DNA of 64,000 bases from Desulfolutivibrio sulfodismutans DSM 3696 (GTDB lineage: Bacteria > Desulfobacterota > Desulfovibrionia > Desulfovibrionales > Desulfovibrionaceae), in assembly GCF_013376455.1 (NCBI RefSeq), contig NZ_CP045504.1:2315001-2379000 (forward strand), given 5' to 3'. This document shows, piece by piece, positions 48,049 through 56,456 of the stretch. The translations under genes and the position numbers were made by a program. The notes under the pieces were generated by a model. That model did no database searches. It had not been told where the DNA came from and saw nothing but the letters and a program-made list of their open reading frames with translations. Position 1 is the first letter of the stretch. Every line of letters begins with the position of its first letter.

Positions 48049-48575
48049 GCGCGGCGGGCGGCGGCCCGGGCACGCCCCTGCCCGGCCCCCCGTGCGGCCA
48101 GACGACCGCCGGGAAAGGCGACATCATCGACCTTCCGGTCTGCACCGCCCACACCCCGGATGAGCACTTCGCCCTCACCCTGCACGAGGTGGCCCGCGGC
48201 TGGCGGGCGAAGATCGACGAACAGTTCCGGCCCATGGGCCTGTCCAGCGCCTCCTGGAGCGTGATCTTCACCCTGGCCACGGCGGAGCGTCCCTTGTCGC
48301 AGCGGGAGATCGCCGACCGCATCTTTGTGGAGAGCCCCACGGTGGTGCGCCTTTTGGACCGGCTGGAAAAGCTGGGCTGGGTGCGCCGCGAGCCTTCGCC
48401 CCAGGACCGGCGTCGCAACCTCGTACGCCTGACCGCAAAGATCCTGGAGCACCACGACACCATGCACGCCATGGCCGAACGCGTGCATCGGGAGGCCCTG
48501 GCGGGCATCCCCGCAGACAAGCTGGCCGTGACCTTGGAGGTGCTGGAGACGCTCCGCTCCCGGCTGTGCACCTGA
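48045..48575 (+). CDS. MarR family regulator of the RND operon
   Basis: 176 residues with a GTG start overlapping the pump stop (GTGA). After a ~35-residue Gly/Pro-rich leader comes a MarR winged helix: [40 protein letters not shown], then LVRREP-like wing [20 protein letters not shown]. Being last in the efflux operon, it probably represses that operon until a pump substrate binds. It is distinct in sequence from the MarR at 6.5 kb, and the 15-bp palindrome of that regulator is absent here. Confidence 0.88.
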   Translation: MSAAGGGPGTPLPGPPCGQTTAGKGDIIDLPVCTAHTPDEHFALTLHEVARGWRAKIDEQFRPMGLSSASWSVIFTLATAERPLSQREIADRIFVESPTVVRLLDRLEKLGWVRREPSPQDRRRNLVRLTAKILEHHDTMHAMAERVHREALAGIPADKLAVTLEVLETLRSRLCT

Positions 48576-48800
48576 TCGCCCCCCCGCCCAGTCCCCGCCG
48601 TCCCTGTTTTCCCGTCGTCCCCCACCCCGTGGCCGACCTCGACCTCCCCAGAGGGGCCTGGGACGCCCTTTTGGCCCTTTTCCGCGATCAGCCCTTTGAC
48701 TTTCTCCCCTGGCGCCCTATTCTCCTAGCAATCCAGTCTGTTTTTTGGACATGCCGTCCCGGCCACGTCTTCTCAACGTACCATTTTTGGGGACAGACCC

Positions 48801-49964
48801 ATGCGAAAAACACGCCTTTTGATTGGCCTTCTTATGGCCGCCCTGGCCCTTCTCGCAACCCAAACCTCACAAGCCCAAACGGATACCCCTATGCAACCCA
48901 CTGAAAAGACCGAAAGCGCCGTCTTCGCCGGAGGCTGTTTCTGGTGCCTTGAGGCGGCCATGGAGAAAAAGCCCGGCGTCATTGAGGCCGTCTCCGGCTA
49001 TACCGGCGGCCACGACCCCGCCCCGACCTACGCCGCCGTGTCCACGGGGAAAACCGGCCACACGGAGGCGGTTCGCGTGGTCTACGACCCGGCGAAGATC
49101 TCCTACGAGGATCTGGTTCGCATCTTCTTCAAAAACATCGACCCCACGGACCCGGGCGGACAGTTCGCCGACCGGGGGTCGCAATACCGCACGGCGATCT
49201 ATTACGCCGACGAAAACCAGAAGCGGATCGCCGAAAACGTCCGCGACGCCATGGCCGCCTCGGGCCGCTTCAAAAAGCCCCTGGACGTGCCCATTTTGCC
49301 CGTGGCCCCGTTTTATCCGGCCGAAGAGGAGCACCAGGACTATTACGCCAAGCATGCCGTGAGCTACGGCAATTACCACCGCTATTCCGGGCGCGGACCC
49401 TACCTGGACTCGCTCTGGGGCCCAGACGCGACGGACGCGACGGGCGCGACGGCCACTCCGGTCGCGCCGACTGCGCCGGACACACCCGCCCCGAAAACGG
49501 CCGCGCCGTCCGTCGGCTACGTCCGGCCAGACGACGCCGAACTGGAAAAGCGCCTGTCGCCCCTGGCCTTTGAGGTCACCCGCAAGGCAGGCACCGAACC
49601 GGCCTTCGGCAATCCCTACTGGAACGAGAAGCGGCCGGGAATCTACGTGGACGTGGTGTCCGGGGAGCCGCTTTTCAGCTCCGCCGACAAGTTCGATTCC
49701 GGCACCGGCTGGCCGAGCTTCACCCGGCCCATCGCCACGGGGGCCGTGGCCGCCCGGTCGGACGCCAGCCACGGCATGGCCCGCACCGAGGTCCGAAGCT
49801 CCCTGGCCGACTCCCACCTGGGGCATGTGTTCGACGACGGCCCCCGCCCCTCGGGCCAGCGGTATTGCATCAATTCGGCGGCGCTGCGCTTCATCCCCCT
49901 TAAGGAGATGGAGAAGGAGGGTTACGGCGCGCTTATCCCGCAGGTACAGGGGGGAGGGAAGTGA
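48801..49964 (+). CDS. msrAB: Periplasmic MsrA-MsrB methionine sulfoxide reductase fusion
   Basis: 387 residues. The signal peptide is [19 protein letters not shown]. The MsrA domain has the catalytic motif [11 protein letters not shown] and [32 protein letters not shown] ~45-residue Ala/Thr/Pro linker separates it from MsrB with [26 protein letters not shown] and the catalytic Cys in [11 protein letters not shown]; the zinc-binding CxxC pairs are absent. The fusion repairs both S- and R-sulfoxides of methionine outside the cytoplasm. Its stop directly abuts the convergent corA stop. Confidence 0.93.
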   Translation: MRKTRLLIGLLMAALALLATQTSQAQTDTPMQPTEKTESAVFAGGCFWCLEAAMEKKPGVIEAVSGYTGGHDPAPTYAAVSTGKTGHTEAVRVVYDPAKISYEDLVRIFFKNIDPTDPGGQFADRGSQYRTAIYYADENQKRIAENVRDAMAASGRFKKPLDVPILPVAPFYPAEEEHQDYYAKHAVSYGNYHRYSGRGPYLDSLWGPDATDATGATATPVAPTAPDTPAPKTAAPSVGYVRPDDAELEKRLSPLAFEVTRKAGTEPAFGNPYWNEKRPGIYVDVVSGEPLFSSADKFDSGTGWPSFTRPIATGAVAARSDASHGMARTEVRSSLADSHLGHVFDDGPRPSGQRYCINSAALRFIPLKEMEKEGYGALIPQVQGGGK

Positions 49965-51032
49965 TCAGATCCACTTCTTCCACTTGAACAAGCCAAAAAG
50001 CCCGCCGGACATGCACAGCATGATCCCGATGGCCATGGGATAGCCCAGGGGCCACTTGAGCTCGGGCATGAACTCGAAATTCATGCCGTAGACCCCGGCC
50101 ACAAAGGTCATGGGCATAAAAAGCGTGGAGATGAGCGTCAAGACCTTCATGATGGCGTTTAAACGGAAGCTGATGGTGGACAGATAGATGTCCACCATGC
50201 CGCCCACGATGTCCAAAAGGCCCTCTACCGTGTCCATGACCTGGATCACGTGCTCGTAGAGGTCGCGGTAGTACAGCCGCGTCTGGGGGGAGAGCAGCTC
50301 GCTCTCCCTCTCGGCCAGCCGGGAAATCACCTCGCGCAGGGGCCAGATGCTTTTGCGCAGGTAGATGGTTTCGCGCTTGAGCTTGTGGATGACCTCCAGA
50401 TCCGCCGGTTCGGGATTAGCCAGAAGCTTGTCCCCCAGATCCTCGATGTCCTCGCCCACCTTCTCCAGGCACACGAAATGCTCGTCCACCACGGCGTCGA
50501 GCAGGGCATAGAGCAGATAATCCGCGCCCATGCCCCGCACCCGCCCCCGGCCTGCGGCAATGCGGGCCCGCACCGCGTCGAAGGCGGGCACGTCCCCCTC
50601 GCGGAAGGTGGCCAGGGCCTGCCGCCCCAGAACGAAGCTGATCTGGCTTTCGCCCAGGGTCTTGGCCTGGGGATCGTACTGCCAGGCCTTGGTTACGAGG
50701 AACAGGTAATCCTCCATGTCCTCGAGCTTGGGGCGCTGCCCCACCTGCACGACGTCTTCCAGGATGAGCGGATGCACGCCGAAAAGCCCGCCCACCCGGC
50801 GTATGGCCTCGGGCTGGTGCAGCCCGGCCACGTCGATCCACATCTTTTCGCCGTCTTTGACCGGCAGGGACGGGAGCGTTTCCCCGCTGTCCGTGCCGGT
50901 CATCGCCACCCCCTGCGGCCCGTACACCATGGTGGCGATCGTGGTCGCCACGGCCGGGGCGTCGCCGGTATACTCCAGGGCATCCAGTGGTTTTCCGGCC
51001 TGGCGGGTCATGGTTTTCAAACGATGGCGCAT
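49965..51032 (-). CDS. corA: CorA-type magnesium/cobalt transporter
   Basis: 355 residues. A large cytosolic funnel domain (DVAGLHQPEAIRRVGGLFGV, HPLILEDVVQVGQRPKLEDM), the long stalk helix (LLDIVGGMVDIYLSTISFRL), then TM1 ending in the pore signature YGMNFEFMPEL and TM2 with basic C-terminus FKWKKWI. A pentameric channel for Mg2+ (or Co2+/Ni2+). The ATG has GGGGAGA upstream; the longer upstream frame is not needed. Confidence 0.95.
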   Translation of the reverse strand: MRHRLKTMTRQAGKPLDALEYTGDAPAVATTIATMVYGPQGVAMTGTDSGETLPSLPVKDGEKMWIDVAGLHQPEAIRRVGGLFGVHPLILEDVVQVGQRPKLEDMEDYLFLVTKAWQYDPQAKTLGESQISFVLGRQALATFREGDVPAFDAVRARIAAGRGRVRGMGADYLLYALLDAVVDEHFVCLEKVGEDIEDLGDKLLANPEPADLEVIHKLKRETIYLRKSIWPLREVISRLAERESELLSPQTRLYYRDLYEHVIQVMDTVEGLLDIVGGMVDIYLSTISFRLNAIMKVLTLISTLFMPMTFVAGVYGMNFEFMPELKWPLGYPMAIGIMLCMSGGLFGLFKWKKWI

Positions 51033-51282
51033 GAGGTCTCCCCTTTCGCCGCAAGCGGGCGCTTCTGTGTCCGGCCTGGGTATGGCGCATAAAACATGGA
51101 CTGTCGTCAAGAGGGTGCTCTGTGACATTCTTGGGAAAGCAGGGGAACCGAGCATGAAAATGCCCGGGCGGCCGCACTTCAACGGAAAAGGCCCCGGGCG
51201 GTACGGAGGCAGTCCGATCAGCCCCAAGGCGGGATAAACCCCTTGCGCGACCCGGGATTATGGGATAGTGGGCTTTCATCAT

Positions 51283-51301
51283 GAGAATGGAAATCATTAT
51301 T
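51283..51301. promoter_or_regulatory. Fur box upstream of the ferrosome-like cluster
   Basis: GAGAATGGAAATCATTATT matches the 19-base Fur consensus GATAATGATAATCATTATC at 15 positions. It lies about 110 bases before the first ATPase start, in the otherwise gene-free 51033-51410 interval, so the cluster is probably repressed by iron-loaded Fur. Confidence 0.7.
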
Positions 51302-51410
51302 GTATTCGACTTTGCGGCGCCGACCGTCCCGGAAGACCCAGCCCGACGCCCCTCGCCTGTTCCCTCCAAACGCCCCTAAACCCTGCATCCTCAGGATTTT
51401 TTCAAGCGCC

Positions 51411-53645
51411 ATGCACGCCACCGCCACCCTTCGCATCACCCACGCCCTGCCCGGACGTCTGCGCCTGAGACTGCGCCCGGCATCGCTTCTGTCCACAGCC
51501 GCCTCCGCCTGCGCCGACATCCCGGGCGTTCTCGACACCCGCAGCAACCCGGCCTGCGCCTGCCTGGTGGTGCGTTACGACCCGGCCCAAACGGCCCAGG
51601 AGGCCGTCCTGGCCGCCGTGCGGGCCGTCCTGCCCGCGCCGAAACGTCCGTTGCGGGCCGTAGACGCGGCCCCAACCCTCCCGGCCTGCGCCTGCGCCTG
51701 CCCGGAGAAAAAAACCTCCGGCGTGGGCCGCCAATTGGTGCGTTTTTTGTCCCTGACCGGGGTCATGAGCTACGTCTTCGTCAAGGAGGTGCTGCTCAAG
51801 GCCGCCGTGGCCCAGACCCTGATCTCCCCCCTGGGGCTTACGGCCCTGATCGCGGCCGCGCCGCTTCTGCGCGAGTCGGTGCGCCACGCCCGGCAAAAAC
51901 GCTTCACCATGGAGGGCTTTCTGGCCGCCGGGTGCGTGGCTGCGGCCGCCGCCGGACAGGCGGTCACGGCCCTGGAGATTTTGTGGATCCACAGCGGCGC
52001 GGAGACCCTCAAGGCCTACATCGCCGAGCGTTCCCGGCGCTCCATCTCGGCCATTTTGGATCTCACGGCCAAAAACACCTTCATCCTGGCCGGAGAGGTG
52101 GAGGTGGAGGTGCCGGTGTCGGCGGTCAAGCCGCGCGACATCGTGGTCCTGCACACGGGCGAAAAGATCTCCGTGGACGGGCTGGTGGTCTCGGGCGAGG
52201 CCCTGGTGGACGAATCCCCCATCACCGGCCGGGCCGAACCCGAACACCGCGTGGCGGGCGACAAGGTGTTCGCCGGGGCCTACGTGCGCCAGGGCATCCT
52301 CCATGTCCGGGCCGAGTGCGTGGGCGACGCCACCTATCTGGCCCGAATCATGCGCCTGGTGGAAGACTCCCTGGAAAACAAGGCCGACATCGAGTCCACG
52401 GCCGACGACCTGGCCCGCCGACTCTTGAAAATCGGCATGTGGTCCACCCTGGGCACCCTGGTCGTGACCGGCAGCCTGTGGCGGGCCTTCACCGTGCTTC
52501 TGGTCATGGCCTGCCCCTGCGCCACGGTGCTGTCGGCCTCGACCGCCGTCAGCAGCGCCCTGGCCGCAGCGGCCAAACGCGGCATCCTCATCAAGGGCGG
52601 CCGCTACCTGGAGGAGGTCGGCAAGGCCGAGGTGGTCTGCTTCGACAAGACCGGCACCCTGACCACCAACCAGCCGCGCATCGAGGAGATCCTGAACTTC
52701 TCCGACCTCTCCGAGGACGAGCTTTTGCTGTGGGCCTATTCGGCGGAAATGCACAACCACCACCCCCTGGCCCTGGCCATCAGACACGAGGCGGTCTCCC
52801 GGGGCATCGACCCCCTGTCGCACATCGAATGCGACTTCACCCTGGGCAAAGGGGTCAAGGCCTTAATCGGCCACGACGTGATCCGCCTGGGCAACGCCCG
52901 CTACATCGACGAGGCGGGCATCATGACGGACCAGGTGCAGGCCCGGGTCCGGCCCCTTTCCGACCGGGGCCTGACGGTCATCTACCTGGCCAAAAACGAC
53001 GCGGTGCTGGCCGCCTTGGGGTTCGCCAACGAACTTCGGCCCGACGCGGAAACGACCGTGGCCGAGCTTACCCGCACCGGCGTCTCCCAGGTGGCCCTGG
53101 TCACCGGGGACACGGAGAACACCGCCCTCACCCTGTGCCGGACGCTTCACATCGACCTGTGCCGCCACAGCGTCCTGCCCGAGCAGAAGGCGGACATCGT
53201 GCGCGAACTGCAGGACGGCGGCCGCCGGGTGATCATGGTCGGCGACGGCATCAACGACGCCCTGGCCCTGGCCGAGGCCGACATCGGCATCGCCATGAGC
53301 GCCGGGGGCTCGGACGTGGCCATCGAGGCCGCGGACATCGCGTTGGTGAAAGACGATCTGGCCGACATCCTCTACGTGCGGGACTTAAGCCGCCAGACCC
53401 TGCGCGTGGCCCGCCAGAACTTCTGGATCGCCACCTCCACCAACCTGGGCGGGGCCCTGGCCGGGGCCCTGGGGCTTTTGTCGCCGGTGGCCGCCGGGCT
53501 CATCCATATCGTGCACACCCTGGGGGTTTTGGCCAATTCCTCCCGGCTTCTGGCCCATCGCCCGCCCACCCTGGCGGTGGCGGCCGATCCGGCCGCGGCG
53601 ACACCGGCCACGACGGATGACCTCCTCGTGCGTTCGAAGCAATAA
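51411..53645 (+). CDS. P1B-type ATPase with CPC motif and N-terminal HMA-like domain
   Basis: 744 residues. An N-terminal ferredoxin-like HMA domain carries THALPGRLRLRL (the P-G-R-x-R signature) but lacks the CxxC metal site; the linker has a CACACP cluster (about 91-97). Membrane helices follow, with the transport motif MACPCATVLS (CPC), phosphorylation site D412 (FDKTGTLTTN), HP motif HNHHPLAL and hinge MVGDGINDALAL. These mark a P1B transition-metal ATPase. First gene of the fez-like cluster, behind the Fur box. Substrate probably iron or another divalent metal by context; CPC alone would also fit Cu or Zn/Cd. Confidence 0.88.
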   Translation: MHATATLRITHALPGRLRLRLRPASLLSTAASACADIPGVLDTRSNPACACLVVRYDPAQTAQEAVLAAVRAVLPAPKRPLRAVDAAPTLPACACACPEKKTSGVGRQLVRFLSLTGVMSYVFVKEVLLKAAVAQTLISPLGLTALIAAAPLLRESVRHARQKRFTMEGFLAAGCVAAAAAGQAVTALEILWIHSGAETLKAYIAERSRRSISAILDLTAKNTFILAGEVEVEVPVSAVKPRDIVVLHTGEKISVDGLVVSGEALVDESPITGRAEPEHRVAGDKVFAGAYVRQGILHVRAECVGDATYLARIMRLVEDSLENKADIESTADDLARRLLKIGMWSTLGTLVVTGSLWRAFTVLLVMACPCATVLSASTAVSSALAAAAKRGILIKGGRYLEEVGKAEVVCFDKTGTLTTNQPRIEEILNFSDLSEDELLLWAYSAEMHNHHPLALAIRHEAVSRGIDPLSHIECDFTLGKGVKALIGHDVIRLGNARYIDEAGIMTDQVQARVRPLSDRGLTVIYLAKNDAVLAALGFANELRPDAETTVAELTRTGVSQVALVTGDTENTALTLCRTLHIDLCRHSVLPEQKADIVRELQDGGRRVIMVGDGINDALALAEADIGIAMSAGGSDVAIEAADIALVKDDLADILYVRDLSRQTLRVARQNFWIATSTNLGGALAGALGLLSPVAAGLIHIVHTLGVLANSSRLLAHRPPTLAVAADPAAATPATTDDLLVRSKQ

Positions 53646-53647
53646 AT

Positions 53648-53666
53648 GAGAATGGAACCTACTTTC
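53648..53666. promoter_or_regulatory. Degenerate second Fur-like site
   Basis: ATGAGAATGGAA (53646-53657) is identical to the first 12 bases around the upstream Fur box (51281-51292), but the second half diverges (CCTACTTTC). It may mark an internal promoter before the small HMA gene. Confidence 0.35.
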
Positions 53667-53761
53667 ACTTGCATGGAATGCGCCGTCCTTCCCGGACCTG
53701 TCCAGCCCAGTCCAGGCCAGGCCAGGGCGGTAGACCAAGCGGCGGCGGAGCGCACACAGCC

Positions 53762-54079
53762 ATGAATATCCAAGAGATGTTGGAACTGCGCCGGTTCATC
53801 ACCGTGGCGCATCATGTGCCCGGACGCATCCGGCTCAAACTCGACCCGGCCGTCCGGTCCCACCCCAAGGCCATGGCCCTGGCGGCCCTGGCCGACAAGG
53901 GCAACGGCGCGTTTCGCGCCCGGCTCAACGTTCTGGCCCGGTCCCTGGTCCTGGAATACGACCCGGACCGCATTGACCCCAGGCTCGTGGAGGGCGTTTT
54001 CACCGAGGACGATCCGCAGGAAGCGGCGGCCTTGGCGGACGAGCTGTCTGCGGCCTTCGGCCTGACACCCAACGCGTAG
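53762..54079 (+). CDS. Small HMA-like protein of the fez-like cluster
   Basis: 105 residues, a single ferredoxin-like domain. It has TVAHHVPGRIRLKLDPAV (the same P-G-R-x-R signature as the preceding ATPase's N-terminus), then strands AFRARLNVLARSLVLEYDPD and a C-terminal helix. No CxxC site. Soluble, no signal. Proteins of this HMA_2-like type often accompany P1B ATPases; it may dock to them or to the compartment membrane. No strong ribosome site. Confidence 0.75.
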   Translation: MNIQEMLELRRFITVAHHVPGRIRLKLDPAVRSHPKAMALAALADKGNGAFRARLNVLARSLVLEYDPDRIDPRLVEGVFTEDDPQEAAALADELSAAFGLTPNA

Positions 54080-54091
54080 AGGAGATCGAGA

Positions 54092-55336
54092 ATGGAAAAC
54101 ACACCGTATCAGGAAGGGTTCGTCCCGGCCTACGCCGCCTCCGGCATGCCCATGCCCGCAGGCGTCCAGGCCGGATACGCCCCCGGGGCGGAGCAAGGCG
54201 GCGGCGAGGCCGGTTATGCCGGTTACGGCAGTCCAGCCGCCCCCATGGGTCCGCTTGGAGCACCGATGGAAGGCCAGACCATGACTGCGGCCGTCGCCGA
54301 GCCCTGCGCCGAATCCGGCGCCACGACTGACGAGGGCCAAAACAAGTACCAGTACATGGGCCAAAAACCGGCCCAGAGCCCTGTCCAGAAGGCGGCCACA
54401 CCTGCCCCCGAGGCCCCTCAGGGTTACGCCGCCCAGGGCCCCGGCGGCTATGCGGCCCAAGGCCCCAGCGGCTACGCCAAGGGATATTTCCAGCCTGCCC
54501 CGGGCCAGCCCGAGGCTCCAAAACCCCAGGCTGCGACGATCGCGCCGGTCGGGCATGTCTGCTCCTGCGGCGACCATGAGGCCCCGCAGGCCCCGGGCAA
54601 ACCCGAGGCCGTCCCCGGGGCGCAGTACGCTGCGCCGCAAGGACCGCAGTACGCCACCCAGCAGGGCGCACAGTATGCCGCCCCCCAAGGACCGCAGTAC
54701 GCCGCTCCGCAGGGACCGCAGTATGCGCCCCAGTACGGTCAGCAGTACGCCGCTCCCCAAGGCCCCCAGTATGCGCCGCAGTTCGGCGCACAGTACGCCG
54801 CTCCCCAGGGACCGCAGTACGCCGCCCAGCCGGGCGCGCAATACGGCCAGCAGTACGCCACCCCTCAGGGACCGCAATATGCCGCCCCACAGGGACCGCA
54901 GTATGCCCCCCAGCCGGGCGCGCAATACGCCCCCGGGCCGGAGGCCGCCGCGTCCCACGAGCATGAAGAGGGCGAGGACAAAAAGAGCCATTGCCACGGC
55001 CATGGCGGACACGAGCAACAGGAGCAGCAGGCCCAGCCCGGCTTTTTCGGCTTTCCCGGCTTCGGCGGGTTCTCCGGCGCGGCCGGTTCTCCCAGCGAAG
55101 ACCCCAAGCACCTGGAATACCGCTACGGGCAGATGATCGAGTTGTGCAACGACATCATGCAGGGCAAGGCCGATCCTTCCAAGATCGCCGCCTTTTTGAC
55201 CTCCACCGGGGCCCATTTCTGGAAAGGGGCCGTGGTGGGCGCGGCCGTGACGTTTCTTCTCACCAACAGCGCCGTGAAGTCCGCCCTGGGCGACACCTTC
55301 TCGGCCGTCTTCGGCGCGGCCAAGGGCGGCGAATAG
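54092..55336 (+). CDS. Tyr/Pro/Gln-rich repeat protein with membrane-anchor tail
   Basis: 414 residues. The N-terminal ~200 are Gly/Pro/Ala/Tyr-rich. From about 180 to 285 tandem copies of the octad YAAPQGPQ and variants (YAPQFGAQ, YAPQPGAQ) occur. A His-rich stretch follows (SHEHEEGEDKKSHCHGHGGH) and an earlier CSCGDH, both likely metal-binding. A Phe/Gly segment (FFGFPGFGGFSG) and helix lead to one membrane segment (KGAVVGAAVTFLLTNSAVKS) near the C-terminus, a motif shared with the protein at 55946. It is probably disordered, membrane-tethered and scaffold-like. GAGGAG lies upstream. Confidence 0.75.
   Translation: MENTPYQEGFVPAYAASGMPMPAGVQAGYAPGAEQGGGEAGYAGYGSPAAPMGPLGAPMEGQTMTAAVAEPCAESGATTDEGQNKYQYMGQKPAQSPVQKAATPAPEAPQGYAAQGPGGYAAQGPSGYAKGYFQPAPGQPEAPKPQAATIAPVGHVCSCGDHEAPQAPGKPEAVPGAQYAAPQGPQYATQQGAQYAAPQGPQYAAPQGPQYAPQYGQQYAAPQGPQYAPQFGAQYAAPQGPQYAAQPGAQYGQQYATPQGPQYAAPQGPQYAPQPGAQYAPGPEAAASHEHEEGEDKKSHCHGHGGHEQQEQQAQPGFFGFPGFGGFSGAAGSPSEDPKHLEYRYGQMIELCNDIMQGKADPSKIAAFLTSTGAHFWKGAVVGAAVTFLLTNSAVKSALGDTFSAVFGAAKGGE
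54622..54945 (+). repeat. In-frame tandem repeats of about 24 bp
   Basis: Imperfect units, each encoding eight residues of the YAAPQGPQ type, about 11-13 copies. Synonymous variation between copies shows selection on protein rather than DNA. Confidence 0.8.
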
Positions 55337-55407
55337 CCGGATTCCCGCAACCATCGGCGGGCCTTCGGGCCGCGCCGCAACCAACCCGCAAAAAAAGGAA
55401 CCTCGCC

Positions 55408-55824
55408 ATGCATATCCAGCAGAAAGAACAAACCTATCCCCTGCGTCAGACCGCCCTGCCCGTGGGCGCCATCACCGCCATGGGCGCGGCCGGGGCCATC
55501 ATCGGCGGCACGGCGGCCGCCGCCAAGGATCTGCGCCAGGTCAAATCCGGCGACATGACCCGCGAGGCCGCCGCCGGACACATCCTCAAAGAGGCCCTGG
55601 GCAGCGGTCTGGCCACCGCCGCCGGGGCCGTGGCCGGAACGTTTTTCCGCTCGAACATCCTGGGCCTGGCGGCCATGGCCGTGGTGGGCGTGGGCGCCAA
55701 GTACCTCTACGACGGCGTGGCCGGATTGGCCGCCGAAAAGGCCAAGTCGGCCGTCAAGAGCGCGGCCAAGACCGTAACCAAGGCCGCCGCCAAAACGGAG
55801 ACCGCAAAACCGGCCAAGGCGTAG
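55408..55824 (+). CDS. MamC/Mms13-like membrane protein
   Basis: 138 residues. Two hydrophobic segments (about 17-39 and 63-100) flank a polar loop (about 40-62, KDLRQVKSGDMTREAAAGH). The order GG-x-AAA-AK, then T-EAA, then K-E-x-x-G-x-GLATA-x-x-AVA, then V-G-AKY-x-x-D closely follows the magnetosome protein MamC (Mms13) as I remember it, where the loop contacts magnetite. The tail (about 108-138) is Lys/Ala-rich, histone H1-like. In this cluster it likely sits in the ferrosome membrane. AAAGGAA lies upstream. Alignment is from memory. Confidence 0.7.
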   Translation: MHIQQKEQTYPLRQTALPVGAITAMGAAGAIIGGTAAAAKDLRQVKSGDMTREAAAGHILKEALGSGLATAAGAVAGTFFRSNILGLAAMAVVGVGAKYLYDGVAGLAAEKAKSAVKSAAKTVTKAAAKTETAKPAKA

Positions 55825-55945
55825 CGCCGCGACCGGAAACGCCAATCCGGCGTTTTCGGACGCACAAGGCATGGTCTGACGCGGCCAGCCGCCTGCCGTC
55901 CGTCGTCTCCGGCCGGTTGCAGCCGCATAAAAGGAGCGTACACGC

Positions 55946-56242
55946 ATGTCCCATACCCCGAAATATCCCCCTGACGGCGGATATCCCACAGCGACAGGAT
56001 ATCCGGCTGCCGGCTCCCTCACCCAGGGCTGGTTCGCCGTCTCCGATCCCGGCTACATCAAGGGCGCCCTGCTCGGCGCGGGCCTGACCTACATCCTGAC
56101 CAACCAGAAGGTGCAGCGGGCCCTGGTCAAGGGCGTGGTGACCGTCTGGACGGCGGTCCAGGGCGGCATCGAAGAGGTCAAGGAACAAATCCACGATGTG
56201 AAAGCCGAAATGAGCATGAAAGGCGATGCGGACAAAACCTGA
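55946..56242 (+). CDS. Small single-pass membrane protein (YtxH-like)
   Basis: 98 residues. A Tyr/Pro/Gly-rich head (YPPDGGYPTATGYP), then SDPGYIKGALLGAGLTYILT as a membrane segment with the K-G-A-x-x-G-A motif shared with the repeat protein at 54092, then an amphipathic helix (VWTAVQGGIEEVKEQIHDVK). The layout is YtxH-like. AAAGGAG precedes the ATG. Overlaps the next gene by 17 bases. Probably a structural membrane component of the compartment. Confidence 0.7.
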   Translation: MSHTPKYPPDGGYPTATGYPAAGSLTQGWFAVSDPGYIKGALLGAGLTYILTNQKVQRALVKGVVTVWTAVQGGIEEVKEQIHDVKAEMSMKGDADKT

Positions 56243-56456
56243 AAACATACGCGCCAAGCGTGAACTGGCCAAGGTCGGCATGGCCGTCTCCCTGGGCACG
56301 CTTCTGGCCACGGGCTTCATGGAACGCATGGGCGGCCAGTCCGGACAGGCGGTGCGCAATGTGCATCTGGCCTCCGGACTGGCGCTTGTGGGCTTTTCCT
56401 ACTGGCATTGGAGCCTGTACCAACGCAGCACCGATTGCCGGGGACATCGCGCATGA
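56226..56456 (+). CDS. Small two-helix membrane protein with a heme-like His pair
   Basis: 76 residues. Basic N-terminus (RTKPENIRAKRELAK), TM1 (VGMAVSLGTLLATGFM), loop MGGQSGQAVRN, TM2 starting VHLASGLALVGFSYWHW. His47 and His61 are 14 residues apart on one helix, the type of spacing found in b-heme membrane proteins such as DUF4405. It could help electron transfer or iron handling at the compartment membrane. Its stop overlaps the FezB-like start (ATGA). Confidence 0.65.
   Translation: MRTKPENIRAKRELAKVGMAVSLGTLLATGFMERMGGQSGQAVRNVHLASGLALVGFSYWHWSLYQRSTDCRGHRA

Noticed and set aside
51300-51410. TTG start extending the first ATPase upstream by 37 codons
   Set aside because: It would begin inside the Fur box, and the extra residues do not resemble an HMA domain; ATG 51411 begins the conserved domain.
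54622-54945. CRISPR-like tandem repeats
   Set aside because: The repeats are in frame, contiguous without spacers, and encode a regular octapeptide.
56408-56452. Longer TTG start for the FezB-like ATPase
   Set aside because: The ATG at 56453 overlaps the preceding stop as ATGA and starts the conserved region; the upstream 15 codons lie within the previous gene.
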